Part shown: in pieces, positions 33,328 through 45,432 of the stretch
How positions within the stretch are numbered: the stretch's first letter is position 1
Layout of the letters: each line of letters starts with the position of its first letter
From: Polytrichum commune
Taxonomy: Eukaryota > Streptophyta > Polytrichopsida > Polytrichales > Polytrichaceae
Direction: 5' to 3'
Assembly: GCA_950295325.1 (NCBI GenBank)
Contig: OX485806.1
Location: 6,076,001 to 6,140,000, forward strand
Length of the DNA: 64,000 nucleotides
The notes under the pieces: generated by a model
Seen by the model: only the letters and a program-made list of their open reading frames with translations
Databases searched by the model: none
What the model was told of the DNA's origin: nothing
Translations under genes and position numbers: made by a program

Positions 33328-36300
33328 TGGTAGCCATGGTCATTGATAGGGAGGTAGACCGTAGGCAAGGAGACCGAAACAAAGATTTTAGGTAGGTCGT
33401 CGGTAGATACCGGCAACCATTTGAGGTTGGCGGAGCTCGAGCGGTGCCAATTTAGGGTTTGGCTAGGCCCGGGACCGAATCCCAAGTGACTTGTGTGGGT
33501 ATTAACTAAGCCGGTCATGTGGGCCCATAGCACGGGTCACGGGCCATGTGCAATGTCATAAGGATTTTATTTATTGATTTTTATACTAGGAGGGTGTTGG
33601 TATTTGAAAATATTGTTTTTTTATATTATTCATGTATGTATGCCATGCAAGAACCCTCGTACCCCAATAAAATCATCCGAGTATTAATATGGTTGAAAAT
33701 GGTGTTGACCCAAACAATGACTCGGTTATATAAAGATTCTCTCACCTTGAGATGCCACCGAATGTTTGTATTTGACTGGTATTACAGTTTAATACTTACG
33801 AGTAGGTTCATTATCGGGTTGTGCACGTCATGTTCCTCGATGGTGACAACGGGAGGGTGGCTAAGCCCATGAATGGTGCTAAGAAATCCTATAAAACCTC
33901 ACATACGTTGGGTGTGGATGTTGTTGCGAATGGAGTTGCAAACTGCCTCTTAAGAATAACAACACTATTCTTAGCACCTATATTTTGAGTCGGTATATGA
34001 TTTTGTGTGATTAAATTAACATTGAAGTTTTTATCAAAAGATTGAATAAGGGACACAAGTTGCATAACATGACAATGTGTGTTGGGACGGTTGACCCTGA
34101 TATTATCATCCAACGTCACTTTTGTGTGGATATTTTGTGTTCAAATGGTCGGTGAGTGATCATTGTAGGTTGTGAGAAGTTGGGGCAATGCCCATAAGAC
34201 CAAAGATCAAGCGAATCCTGACTTTAAACCCCATTGGCAAGAAGTCTAGGGTGTCCATTACCGAGGCATATGCCATGCATGTTGCCCTCATGCTTTAATG
34301 AAAATCGGGCTAACTATTGTGTTGCCGTTGGTTGTGTAGGGTTGTCGACATCATGAATTTATTGAGTCACACTAGGCAGCCATCATTGATACACTACGGG
34401 AGGCCTTTGAGCTAAGTGTATGTTTGGGTTGCGACAATTTTGTCTCCTAGATTGATCAACTTTTGAGCATGTTCTTCATGAGTCACCCTTGCAAGGTTTT
34501 GATGTAGCCAAACCATTTGATAGCGATGAAGACAATAAGGAACCTAAAACTTTGGTGATGATATCGTGATATATATATAAGGTTATAATAGGGATAGCAA
34601 TATGTATATGTTCTTATGTTTGGCGGGTATGATATTAAGGTCACTAATTATTTGTTGTCAAGGTCGTGGAACTGTGAAAATCAAGATTTGTTGTGATCTT
34701 GTCATTCTCAATCAAATAGTTGTTGGATCTTTCAAATTTTTACTCCAATCATGGCAATGGTAGCGGTCACAACTTCTAGACTTTTATGGCAAATGTATAT
34801 CATGTTGCTAGATTGTATCACTACCAACATATGAGTCCTATGCAATCGTCTTACATTGGTGAAAGAACAATGCAAAAGTAATACCATGATAGATTCACAT
34901 ATTTCTAATGACGTAGGACAGTTTTCAAAGATGCCAATCAATAGCCCAACATTCCTATGCTTGCAGTGTATCGTACATGCCGAATGTGTCAAAATGCAAC
35001 CACCATCCTTGTGTCATCCTCGGATGTGAAGATGTGTGATGAAGAATTGCTATTTTGTAGTCCTCCTTTTATAATTGCGAGCTCCATATTACATTCTCAA
35101 TTTTATGTAGCCCCTCCCTCTTTGCCAATTATGCCCAAAATGGGGTTGTAAGAATCGAAACACTTGTGGACATGCTACGTACACGAGACTCAAGTGAAGA
35201 GCAATACCAATTTTTATCAAGAATCTTCATTTCAATGCCCTCCATGTCAAGTTCTTGTGGCTTGAGTTCAATGGGGACATCCAGTTTTAGTTGCCCTTTA
35301 TAGAGGGGGGGGGGGGGGGTAAAATCCTTCCCTATGAAAAGACTTTTTAAAAAAGGAGTTGAAAATAGGATCAGAGCCGGGGCCCGTGACCCACGACACT
35401 TGGCAGCCCCTGAAGAAAAAAAATTCAGACCCAGCGAAAATTTGAGGCCCATCCCGCCCGACTTCGGAAAAAAGTTGCCCTTGCATTCTTAAAGGCCATA
35501 TTGTCCACAAAACCCACATTGAGTCCACCTGATCATCATCTTCTTCTTCTTTTAAGAAATAAGTGAATTCCAAGCTACTTTGCTACAGTGAAGTGAATTG
35601 CTTTACAGACACATGCTAAGCAAATTGGATTTTTGTTTCTTAAGGTGTCACTTCCACTCTTTGTGGATAAGAGACGGTGCCAACTAGCTTCACATGGGTG
35701 GAGTGGAGTCGTCTAACAATTGGGACCCGCCTTTGAGCTTCACTATTGGGAGTAGCCAGGGAGCCCATCGTCCCATCCAAGGGTTCACATTGCCTAGGGA
35801 TTAGTTGGGTGGGGTGAGTGGTGTCACCACTTTCCCCTCCATTCTCCACCCCTATGGTCGCCACCGTCCTGCTCTCTCAGATTGTACCTTGTAGCCTCTT
35901 TATTCATGTAGTGGTGATTAGTGGTGCCACCTTTTGATTATAGTGGGCAATTGGGTACCAAATCTCAAGTTCCAAAGTGTCATGCATCTTTGATGGCTAA
36001 AGATGCCAACCTCCCTACCTATTTGTACTTGTATGTACAATTGTAAGAATGGTTTTTTGAAGCAATGATGTTCATTTTGGGTGTATTCTCTTGTTTAAGT
36101 GGGCTGGTCCATTTTTTTGGGTGAAGACCTTCTATTAAGTACTTCCAGTGTCTAATGTTTTAATGTTGATCATCTTAAAATGTGTGCATGGTTCAATTGT
36201 GGTGTACATTGATACTTAAGAGAATCGGTGCAACACTTATTGGCCTGAGATGTTGCTAAGTGCTTCAAACGTACGATGTGTGCATGTTGATCCTCTCGTA

Positions 36301-37099
36301 CATTTGCAAACTAGTTGAACTTGGAAGCCTCTAGAGGTGTAAGGGGCTAATGCAACTTTTGATTACGGTGCAGCCAATTGCCAACTCCCCCCTTAGTTTG
36401 TGGTGTGTATGGCCACTTGTAGATTATGAATATAGATATGGGGCCACTTATTATTTTATATGTAGGGCCATTGTTCACCTCATCAAAGCATGCATGTAGC
36501 CTTCGAGTTTCTTCTATGTATACTTAGAAATCGCCACCTAAATTGACAAATAGGTCACGTGCATACACCAAACAACCCTCTGGTTCACCTAAATGTAGCC
36601 ACCTTGAACTCCACAAAAAATCTAAAGCTCACCACCTTGACTAAATTATCAATAACGCATAAATAACTTTGACGCAAAAAATATGAAAAAGAAATCTTCA
36701 TTAGCATTGAGGTTGTAATTTTCGAGGCTTACCATTTGAAAGGGCCTTTGTCATTTTAAAGTGGAACTTAAAATAATATGCTGATTTTATCATATTTATG
36801 TTACGAAATATGCTTAAAGTATAATTATGTATCAAGTGAATTAAGGTCCCTACCATCATCTTTTTGAATAAACGCCTTCTCACTCCCGAATCGCACTTTG
36901 AGGGTCCATGTTACTTGAAAGCACATGGTTATAATTAGGATAATTATAACAAAACTTGAAGATTGTGATAAAAAGCGGAAGTTGAAACCTGAACAAATAT
37001 TAGTTGTCATGGTTACCTCGGCTTGGATATTCTCATGATCCTTTGAGCTCAAGAGTAAGTTACTTACAATTGATCTATCACGATTTAAAGCAATTAACC
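33328..37099. other. Intergenic, decayed repeats, no supported gene
   Basis: Only short frames. The 34.1-34.5 kb segment has partial codon-like structure but no domain I can name. Contains a 15-base G run (35305-35319), an inverted relative of R8 (about 35385-35495) and an inverted fragment of R7 (about 36685-36800). Otherwise nothing recognised. Confidence 0.4.
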
Positions 37100-37310
37100 A
37101 TGTATGTTATTTAGTGTCACTTACTATTTGGAGTTACATTATGTTATCACTTTTTACTTGTAATGTATGTTTTATCAAATGAAGTTGTTTATGTTTTTAA
37201 ATCTCCAAACAACCTATTTGATTTTTGTTGGTAAAAAGAATGAAATCCATAGTTACAAGTTATATCATTGTATAATTCTGAAAAGTAAGTGACATTACAT
37301 ACAATAAACG
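37100..37310. mobile_element. TA-flanked MITE family, diverged copy
   Basis: 'tatttagtgtcacttactatttggagtt' on the left and 'ataattctgaaaagtaagtgacattac' on the right mirror the inner ends of the copies at 10979 and 19523. The terminal bases have diverged too far to place the exact borders. A further fragment of one end lies at about 43500-43532. Confidence 0.5.
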
Positions 37311-38489
37311 ATGTTATGGTAAGTGGAGTACCAAAACTTTTGGTTCTACATAACTAACTAAATGGAGCTTGTGAATGCTTGCACTACCAAAATATGAGCC
37401 CTAGGCAAGCGTCCTACGTCAATCACAAAAAATGCAACTTTATCCCAATGATAGATTTGCAATCTTTTTTATGATGTAGGGCATGTTTCTAGTGACATAG
37501 GTCAATTGCCCATGACTCATATCCAGCATGTGATGTTATGACTTTGGAATCTTTGATCCCTATACAAGACATACTTGGATAGTTTTGGATGTTTGGGAGG
37601 TTTGAAAACATATGCCAATATTATCCTTGCACTTTTGGAATATGTTTGGGTGTTGGACCTCATAAGTTAAAGTTTGGTATTGGCCATTCCGACTAACTTT
37701 ATTGGGTGGATGTCAAAGGCCATGCTTTAAGTCATGATTGTGTTGTGCACATCATTTTCAAGAGACTCCCCAAAGAAGGAAATCCTAGAGCTACATACCT
37801 TGGCCACACCGGAGTGGTGAAAGGCCTAGCCAACTGGTGGTGGCGGCTTAGGGTGCAGCTAGCCGGGTTACCCTGATGTGGCACTTGGCCATCCATACCC
37901 CTTGGCTTCAGTTGTTGGCAGGGATTGATGCCCCTACTCGAAACGATTTTGGTGTTGCCCCCTGTATTTGCAGTTGCTCGGGCCATAATAACATTAAATA
38001 AACACAAGGACCAAGATATATTCAATAAACATGAGGATTGAATATGTTCAATAAACACATAAGCAAATGTATAAACTCATGTATAAATGAGCATATATAT
38101 ATTAATTATTAATATTTATTTCCTAGATATTTGTTGTCGATGAAATACTAATAAATGTTAGTGCACAACTTTGTTGCACTATTGCATGGGATGTTTTGCA
38201 ATCAAATTGTGAATACAGGGTCGATACAATCATTGAACTTGTCTTCAATTGCATAATTTTACTTCTAGATTAGAACATTAGTGAAGTAAAAGTTGAAATA
38301 AAAGGTGCTATAATTAAATTAAAAGTGCATGATAAGTAATAATCAACAAGTATATAAGGGGGCGTATTGATGTATTATCCTCACCTTATTGTATGAGACA
38401 TTTGATTAAAAAGAAGTTTTGCCTTCTTTATTCAATTGCATAACTCATTGAATACACATTGTTATTGTATTGCTATTCATACACAAACA
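37311..38489. other. Intergenic, no supported gene
   Basis: AT-rich, short frames only. A GC-richer patch at about 37760-37980 on the - strand opens a 108-codon frame without a recognisable domain. Confidence 0.4.
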
Positions 38490-38899
38490 TGAAGACTATG
38501 AAAAATATGAAGAGATGTGTGTATCCGATGGGAACTTCCCTAAGTTTACTTCTAGGATGTGGAAGGATATAGTATAGCACATCAATGCTAGGATCACTGA
38601 AAGTGGGATGACATTCGTGTACACACCAGATGAAGTGAAATTTAAAATAAATTTACTCAAAAAAATGCTATTGCAAAGAGAAAGATAAAAGAGGCGCAAC
38701 ATGGACCGGTACGTCAAATGTATGGCAGTTTCATGAATTTTGTGATAGGATATGGGCACATGCGCCCAAGACAACATGGATCCCTAGAGGCGTAGATATT
38801 GGGGAACCCTCTAATGTGCAAGGCCCAGCTCATACGCCAATGCCAGTTGATATGAATTTTGCAACAAGATTCGACGAAGAGATGGAGGAGCTGAAATAA
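38490..38899 (+). pseudogene. SANT/Myb-like transposon-encoded ORF, frameshifted
   Basis: From 38693 an uninterrupted frame to a TAA at 38897 reads GATWTGTSNVWQFHEFCDRI and continues WAHAPKTTWIP... to EEMEELK. Upstream, in another frame with one stop, are NFPKFTSRMWKDIV and HINARITESGMTFVYTPDEV. The Trp spacing and the K-x-W/F-K pattern resemble the Myb/SANT-like DNA-binding proteins encoded by plant Harbinger and related transposons. It lacks a start codon and is broken by a frameshift near 38670. Assignment is tentative. Confidence 0.4.
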
Positions 38900-39539
38900 A
38901 CAATACTTGGTGAGAGAAAACCCTAACTGCTATGTTTGCTCAACTTCATCATGTACATGAAACATGATTATGTGATAACATATAAGTCTTTCCATTGATA
39001 TGTATTGCGTTCCTCTCTATGTGATGATGCCTTGTTCATTGCTTCATGCATCAATAATTCTATTGCACGATGTTGAAGCGGAAGTCTAAATAAAAGACTT
39101 GTGAAATGGTATGAAGCTACAAAGGAAAAATATAATCATCTCTTTTGAGCCATCACACTCTTGACTAACTTTCTTTTATCAGAGGTGTATGGACTTCGCC
39201 AACGAGGTTGTTGGAGCCTACATAGTCAATGAGCACAAGCGTGGATGGGAGGAGGGAGATTATTAATTTCTATTCATGTAGTGTTGCACGTACTTTGTGC
39301 TATTATTGTCCAAGTTGTGGACACAACAAAAATTTCTTGAAGAGTGTTACAACATCAAGTTTCACATCTTGTCAACCCTTATTTCAAATTATATCAGCTT
39401 CTATTTACATATCAACAAGTCACGTAGCCTCAAGCAATCTACTCACATAAGCTCAAGTCACATAGCTTCAAGCAATCTACTCACAAAAGCTTGACTTACA
39501 TAGCCACAAGCAATCAACCAAGTCAAGTCCAAAATGTGA

Positions 39540-41520
39540 GTATAACAATTACTTTATAATAAAATGTGGTACACAAATCCGCATTAATGATACAAGAAGA
39601 AATCAACTTGTCCAATTAATTAGCATACACACTTTAAATCCACTCATGTAATCACACCACATGCTATCTGACACAATTCTCAACAAGTCCCACACTTTCA
39701 TTTTCCCATCTTCCTCACTTAACACTCCCATTTCTACCGCTTTCTTAATGTTGGAGATTTCCCCACTAATTGCTTTTGCATTGCTTTATCTTGTATCTAG
39801 CTGCTAGCAAGCTGTCCCTAGCCTCATACAAAGACTCTAATATCTTGGTCATGACAACCATACTCCTTGCTTGAGTTGACAAACTCTCTCATTTTGTTTG
39901 TGGTTTGGTTATAGCCACCGGCATCATTGATGTCAATGGAGTTGTATCAGCTGGAAATAATGGCACAAAACATAATTGGAGATTTAGAGGTTGACCCGCA
40001 TACTAGTGCATTGCCCGAGGTATCAACCGACACATACAATGGTTTATTATTAGGTCATTAAGTAATAGCCTGTCAAATAGGGTGACCATTCATTATTGAT
40101 TGCTTCATTTTTGACACACTCCTGCTAGCATGATTGTCAGTCTATCGCAATTACTCCAACACCACATCAATCTACAAACAATTTTCATTACATGCATCCT
40201 TTGAATTCCCATTTTGTATCTCCTTAAGTACAACTCTCAACCTCTCCTTCAAAGTGTCATCTTGCAAGCAATTTTGGGGAACTCATGAATGTTAATGGCA
40301 TATACCTTCTTCCACACGACACCTAGAACTAGTTGAGTGACCTTCTTCTTGTGTCTATTAGAGTATTTGCCAAAATGTAGGTTGTAAGCTCCAACCTATA
40401 TACTCAGTTGCTTGGATTCCATAACAGCACGTGGATCTTTATTATTAGGAGGTTTATCATCGTAGTTAGCACTTAATCTCATAGCCATATGCTTGTCCTA
40501 TCCCATGCGTGCAAGATTCTCTAAGATCAATATATCATCATCATCCATTGACCGATCCACGATGTTGCTGCCATTGTAGCATGGTTCTTACATACATTAC
40601 TCGAATGGAGTGCACCCATAGTGCATTTGGGAAAGCCCACACCACTTCATTCTTTACATGTGTGCAATACATGTAACATGTGCATTTGGCTAACATGCTC
40701 ACATTCATGCCGGTACTATGTACGGGCGTTATTTTTCTTCTTTTCTTTTTCTTCTGTACAATACAACCAAATTAACAATGTAGTTTACAAAAAAAATGGC
40801 AATTGTCAAAATTACACCGTAAGTGGTTATTAATATGTATTAGGAAAACAAATCACCTCTCAGTCAATTATTAGGATTTCCGGTCTAGCACTGTACAATC
40901 TAATTGAGATATCCCATTTTACACCCAAATTGATCTCATAAGCCAACTCATCCTCTAGAAAAATATAAAATTCATAAAGGTCTTCATATTTGCACATGAA
41001 GTAGTCCCTTCTAGCATCGTGGCGATTGCATACAACTAAATGAAGGGCCCTAAAGAGTGCCCATATGAACAACTCATTCACTACAAGCTCTGAACCATAC
41101 AATGCACAACAAGGGCATCATAATAGCAACGCCCACGCTCATGAGGACTAGCAATATCTATGCCTTCACCACCCAACTTTTCCTCCCACCAAATGCTACT
41201 CTCAATCCAGTGGTCGAATAGAAATAACGATATGCCACTAATTCTCTAACCACTGCATCAACTATGCTCCTTGTGTCCTCTTCATAATCGTTCCAATAAA
41301 TTTCTGGCACTTGATACGGAGTCCCATCATTGAAGCCGTAACCATTTGAAATTGAACCCATGCCACCTTGCCACACCAGTGTATCAACATTCTTTTTATT
41401 GCATTTGATAAATGAAATACTAAACACATATGGTACTAAACCTCTTAATCTACACCTATAAGTCATAATAGTTAATGCATGCCTTTGTGGTGAAATAAAG
41501 ACCCTTGTCATTGGTGGATA
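39540..41520 (-). pseudogene. Possible transposon coding remnant of unknown family
   Basis: On the - strand successive frames read protein-like sequence over nearly 2 kb: MTRVFISPQRHALTIMTYRC... from 41511 to a GLRVAFGGRKSW line at 41158, then a frameshifted continuation (ELVVNELFIWALFRAL..., 41102-40860) and shorter pieces to about 40250 (for example HKKKVTQLVLGVVWKKVYA). Stops and frameshifts separate them. I do not recognise the family. Length and decay suggest a transposon protein rather than a host gene. Confidence 0.35.
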
Positions 41521-42059
41521 GTAATAATATCAATCATCAACTTTTCTTGGGTCACTTGCACCATTGTGCACATCCTTCAAGATGAGTCAACTCCAAAGAT
41601 GGTCAACAACGTGAACAAGACCAAAAGAATATACACATGATGTCTACAACCCAACTTGGTTTCCGTTTTAAAATTACAATGGAGTTTGGACAATACAACA
41701 AAGATGATCATGTGTGCTCCAAATGGTTATGGGTGGCAACAATTGTTTATAATAATCAAAATCCAAGCTTCTATCTCCAAGCTCCTTCGCTCTCCCAACT
41801 CAAATCTTTGATCTCCCAACTCACTAGCTTCGGGGTTGATGGATATGCCAACTCCACCTTTGAACTCCGAGCTCCTAGGTCCAAACTTCTCAATCTCCTA
41901 GCTCCACCTTTGTTCTCCCATTTCCTAGCATTGAACTTGGGCAATCTCTCAACTCCCATTAATTTATTGCTCCATTGAGCCTAACACCCTCAACTTCCTA
42001 ACCTCAACACTCAACCTCAACACCTAACGTCAAAGCAAGAGCACACGTGAGCACACGGA

Positions 42060-42613
42060 GAGGAGCTTGGTCATGTGCCAAATGCATGGACCACGAAGTC
42101 TTTTCAAAATCCTGAAAAATTTGTGATTGGTTGTTGAACTCGTTCCAGGACCACTTTGGTTTACACCAAGGGAAAAAAATGTTAGGGTGACCATGAAGTT
42201 CGAGGTCTCCAAAAGACATATTTTCAAGCCTACAATATCTATTGACATGGTCCAACAAGTTTTGCGGTGGGAGAGGCTAAAGAGGTGCTTTGGAAGGGAA
42301 AAAAAGTCTAGGCCCCGTGGCAGAGAGATACTAGTATAATGAAATCTCAATGAATTTTTTTCTGGGGAAGAGAAGACAAAAGAATAGTCAAACTTGAATT
42401 TTCCAAAACTGCCCTTTTTGGGGACATACATTAAAAAATCAGCACGATCATTTTTTGGTGCATGGTCATTCCTCTTGGTTCACATTCAATTTACACCTAG
42501 TGGGAGGTCCAAAGGCTTTATAACTTGATATTTTTTTAGGAAATTGGACCATCAAGTCCGACCATGAAAAAGGACCATCTTCCATGGTTCAACTTCGTGG
42601 TCCATGGTGTAAG
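42060..42613. mobile_element. Candidate hairpin-type MITE (family H3), uncertain ends
   Basis: 'atggaccacgaagt' at about 42083 is inverted at about 42585-42599; the right side read inward is GGGCTTACACCATGGACCAC. Internal 'gtgattggttg' and 'ggtttacaccaaggg' lines resemble the layout of families H1 and H2. No TTA duplication can be seen and the left end is diverged, so this is provisional. Confidence 0.35.
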
Positions 42614-45232
42614 CCCTGAGGCCCAAACTCCTTCGCAACCCATAATAGCTTCCATGGGAGTTTGCTACTGAGTCTATTCTTGGCACCTTGATAAACGTGG
42701 CCGAAATAGAGGTAGAAATTGCAGACCTTGGACCCCAGGACCCGAGGTCCTCTTTGACCCAATTTTGGCGAATTTTAAGGACAAGTATAATATTGCTCAA
42801 GAGTTTACCGTGCAGGTCATGGCCCTTCTTGCTTAAGTGGGTGCTTAATCACTTTAATCGGGGTGGGGGTTTAGGTTAATTGATGCTGCAGGGGGGGATT
42901 AAGGGGTGATTAAGGGTGATTAACCAATTGTGATTTAAGCATGCATTAAGGCTCTGCAGTTTATTCATGCTTGCATTAACACGTATTAAGAGGGTTTAGG
43001 GCTTAAGGATTTGTGCTTAAGGATTCGTGCTTGAGGTGACGCCACTACGGCCAAGCAAATAGTTGCTGCCAATATTAAGCGATATGTTGTTTTTATTGGC
43101 ACTTCTTCTCCTCTCTTATCATATTTCTCATCTTAACCAGTTCATGATACTACCTCAGCCACCCTATTCCCATGGTTAAGTAGATGTGATTGATGGAAAA
43201 GTACGAAACATTTATTTATGTGCTTAATCTTATGTCATGTGTAATCACATCCTTTTTGTCATACCATTTGGCATGTCTTCAAAATGACACGTTGACACTT
43301 GCCATTGGAATGTTCAATAATATCTTTTCCTTGGATATTAAAACACGAAAGTATCATGTCTCAATTTTCTCAATGTGCTATGGTAAATGTCATAATGTAA
43401 GTATTTTTCACTTTAGTTATGTATGTTGACGAATAGGATCATGTCGGCAATTGAGATATGTGATAATTTGAGATCTTTAGACATCTAGTTTAGGCCCTTT
43501 TGCAAATAGTGCAAGCGACACTAAATACCACAAACTGTGTTACCACCCACCTGGATTGGGTTGAGGCTAGGTGATTAAGGACTTGGTCCTCGGCATCTAC
43601 AATCACCTGAATAGTGGGGCTTAGCTAGCAAATAAAAGAAGCTATTGGTCATGACTTTTAGAATTCAACAAACATTTTACGGCGGCTAACATCGTTTTAA
43701 AAATTTGTACACCTATTTTGAGCCCAAAGGCTAACAACCACATAGCCACATAGCCACATAGCCACATGTATATGCAATAGCTTGAAACCTCTACCTTAGT
43801 GTGAAGTGCAGTGGAATGGTCTCAACATTATCCATCGATGTAAATTATTTAGATTTCAATGGTCACGCATTACTAGGATTGCGGGTAAATAAATTAAAAA
43901 AACACAAGTGTTTTTAATTTGCATTGACGTGAATGGGAGTACATTCTTCCTTACCTTGATTTGGTTTTACCAGGTGATAGGGTAGGTGTACTTCCTACCT
44001 TCCGAGAGGAGGGCTCCTGTAAAAAATAGTTTAGGGGGGGGGGGGTGTGCAATTTATCAATTTTTGATGAATTAGGTGTGGGTGTTTGGGTTCATGGGGA
44101 CAAATCAAATGGAGCTTGGTTGTTGTCGAGCTTTATATTATTTAGGACAAGGTGTGAGGTATTTTATGTCTATTTGATGTTTGTGTTTCATGAGTTCTTG
44201 TACTTCTTGAAGGGGTATTTTGGGTTTTTCTAGGGCTTCAAGTGATTATTCGTGTATGGTTCATTGTACTCCTGATGTGATGGTAATAAGGGGGTTACTA
44301 TTCTATCTTGCGGTTTTTAACGTCTGAATGGGGGTTATGCTTGATTTTTTAATTAAAATTTTTTTTCCCTCCTAGGATTGTGGGTACTGCCACACATTTA
44401 TATTTGATACAATGGTTCTTTGTGTTGAAATACTCATTTTTCAAAGGGTGTGTTTTACACCCAAGGACCATGGTGTCAGTTGCAAGTGTGTGTTTGAACC
44501 CACCATCGTAATTATAGAAAGACATGCCCACTCATGCACATATATGGCCACTTTGTGAGCTCCTTGTTCTTTGGCCCTATGAGTATATGACCATGGCAAA
44601 TTTGCAACGCCTAAGATAGTAATGGGAACTAAATGCCTAAGACAAACGTTTAGGCATGCCACATAGCTTGGAAAAATTTCTAATAATATTCATAAATTTG
44701 GAAACCTACAAAGAGTTTGTAGATTGTTTTTCAAGAATGAAAAATTCATATGAAAATTACAATATTCACAAAGCTATTTAGAAATGATCCTTTTAGGTTG
44801 GTTAGATAGCTTGAAAATTTTTCAAAAAATTCCATAGATTTGGGAAAACTATAAAGAGCCTACATAATTATTTTGTTAAATACTAAATTTGGATGCCACT
44901 TACACAAATTTGCAAAGTATATAATAACTCTATGCAATAACTATGCGTAGTAAATATGTGCATTGACTAGGTGCAATAACTCCACTACCCAATAACTACA
45001 TTATATTACTTTCCACATCAAAAATAAAATAAAATGTGAAAACAACCATAGTCATTGCGATATGACCCAAATGAGAGCTATGTGATTGGATGTGTCAGAT
45101 CTAGTCACCATATTGATTGTAGTCATATTAGCTATTTCCAATAAATAAAAATGAGTCACAATTGTTGTCACATGGCCCTGCAATCCTAGTAGTGACGGGA
45201 CCTCAAGGCAATTTGTTGTGAAATTCAATATC
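42614..45232. other. Intergenic, no supported gene
   Basis: Contains TTAAGGG/GTGATTAA-type short repeats (about 42840-43030), a fragment of the TA-flanked MITE near 43500-43532, a 12-base G run (44034-44045) and triple 'catagccacatagccac' units near 43740-43770. No coding evidence. Confidence 0.4.
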
Positions 45233-45432
45233 CAAGGAGATCTTTGAACATAATCGGTCGAAATCCTAGTGTTTCCAAGTCCAACCGGTTGCAAGTTGGT
45301 GATCTTATGGTTTTCCTTTATAAATTTGAGATATATTCCACAGATTCCTCTAAAATGTTGCGTAATTTCTCAACCGGTTGTATCTCAAACTCAACTTGTT
45401 CCTTTGTAACTAGCGGTTGGTTCACAATGTTC
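45233..45432 (+). repeat. CCGGTT-rich dispersed repeat, copy 4
   Basis: From 'tccaaggagatctttgaaca' through 'ccaaccggttgcaag', 'attcctctaaaat', 'ctcaaccggttg' to 'ctagcggttggttc'. Same landmark order as copies 1-3 with small deletions. Confidence 0.65.

Noticed and set aside
42840-43030. TTAAGGG/GTGATTAAGGG lines as an interstitial telomere
   Set aside because: Units are irregular and do not match the plant telomere unit TTTAGGG in tandem.
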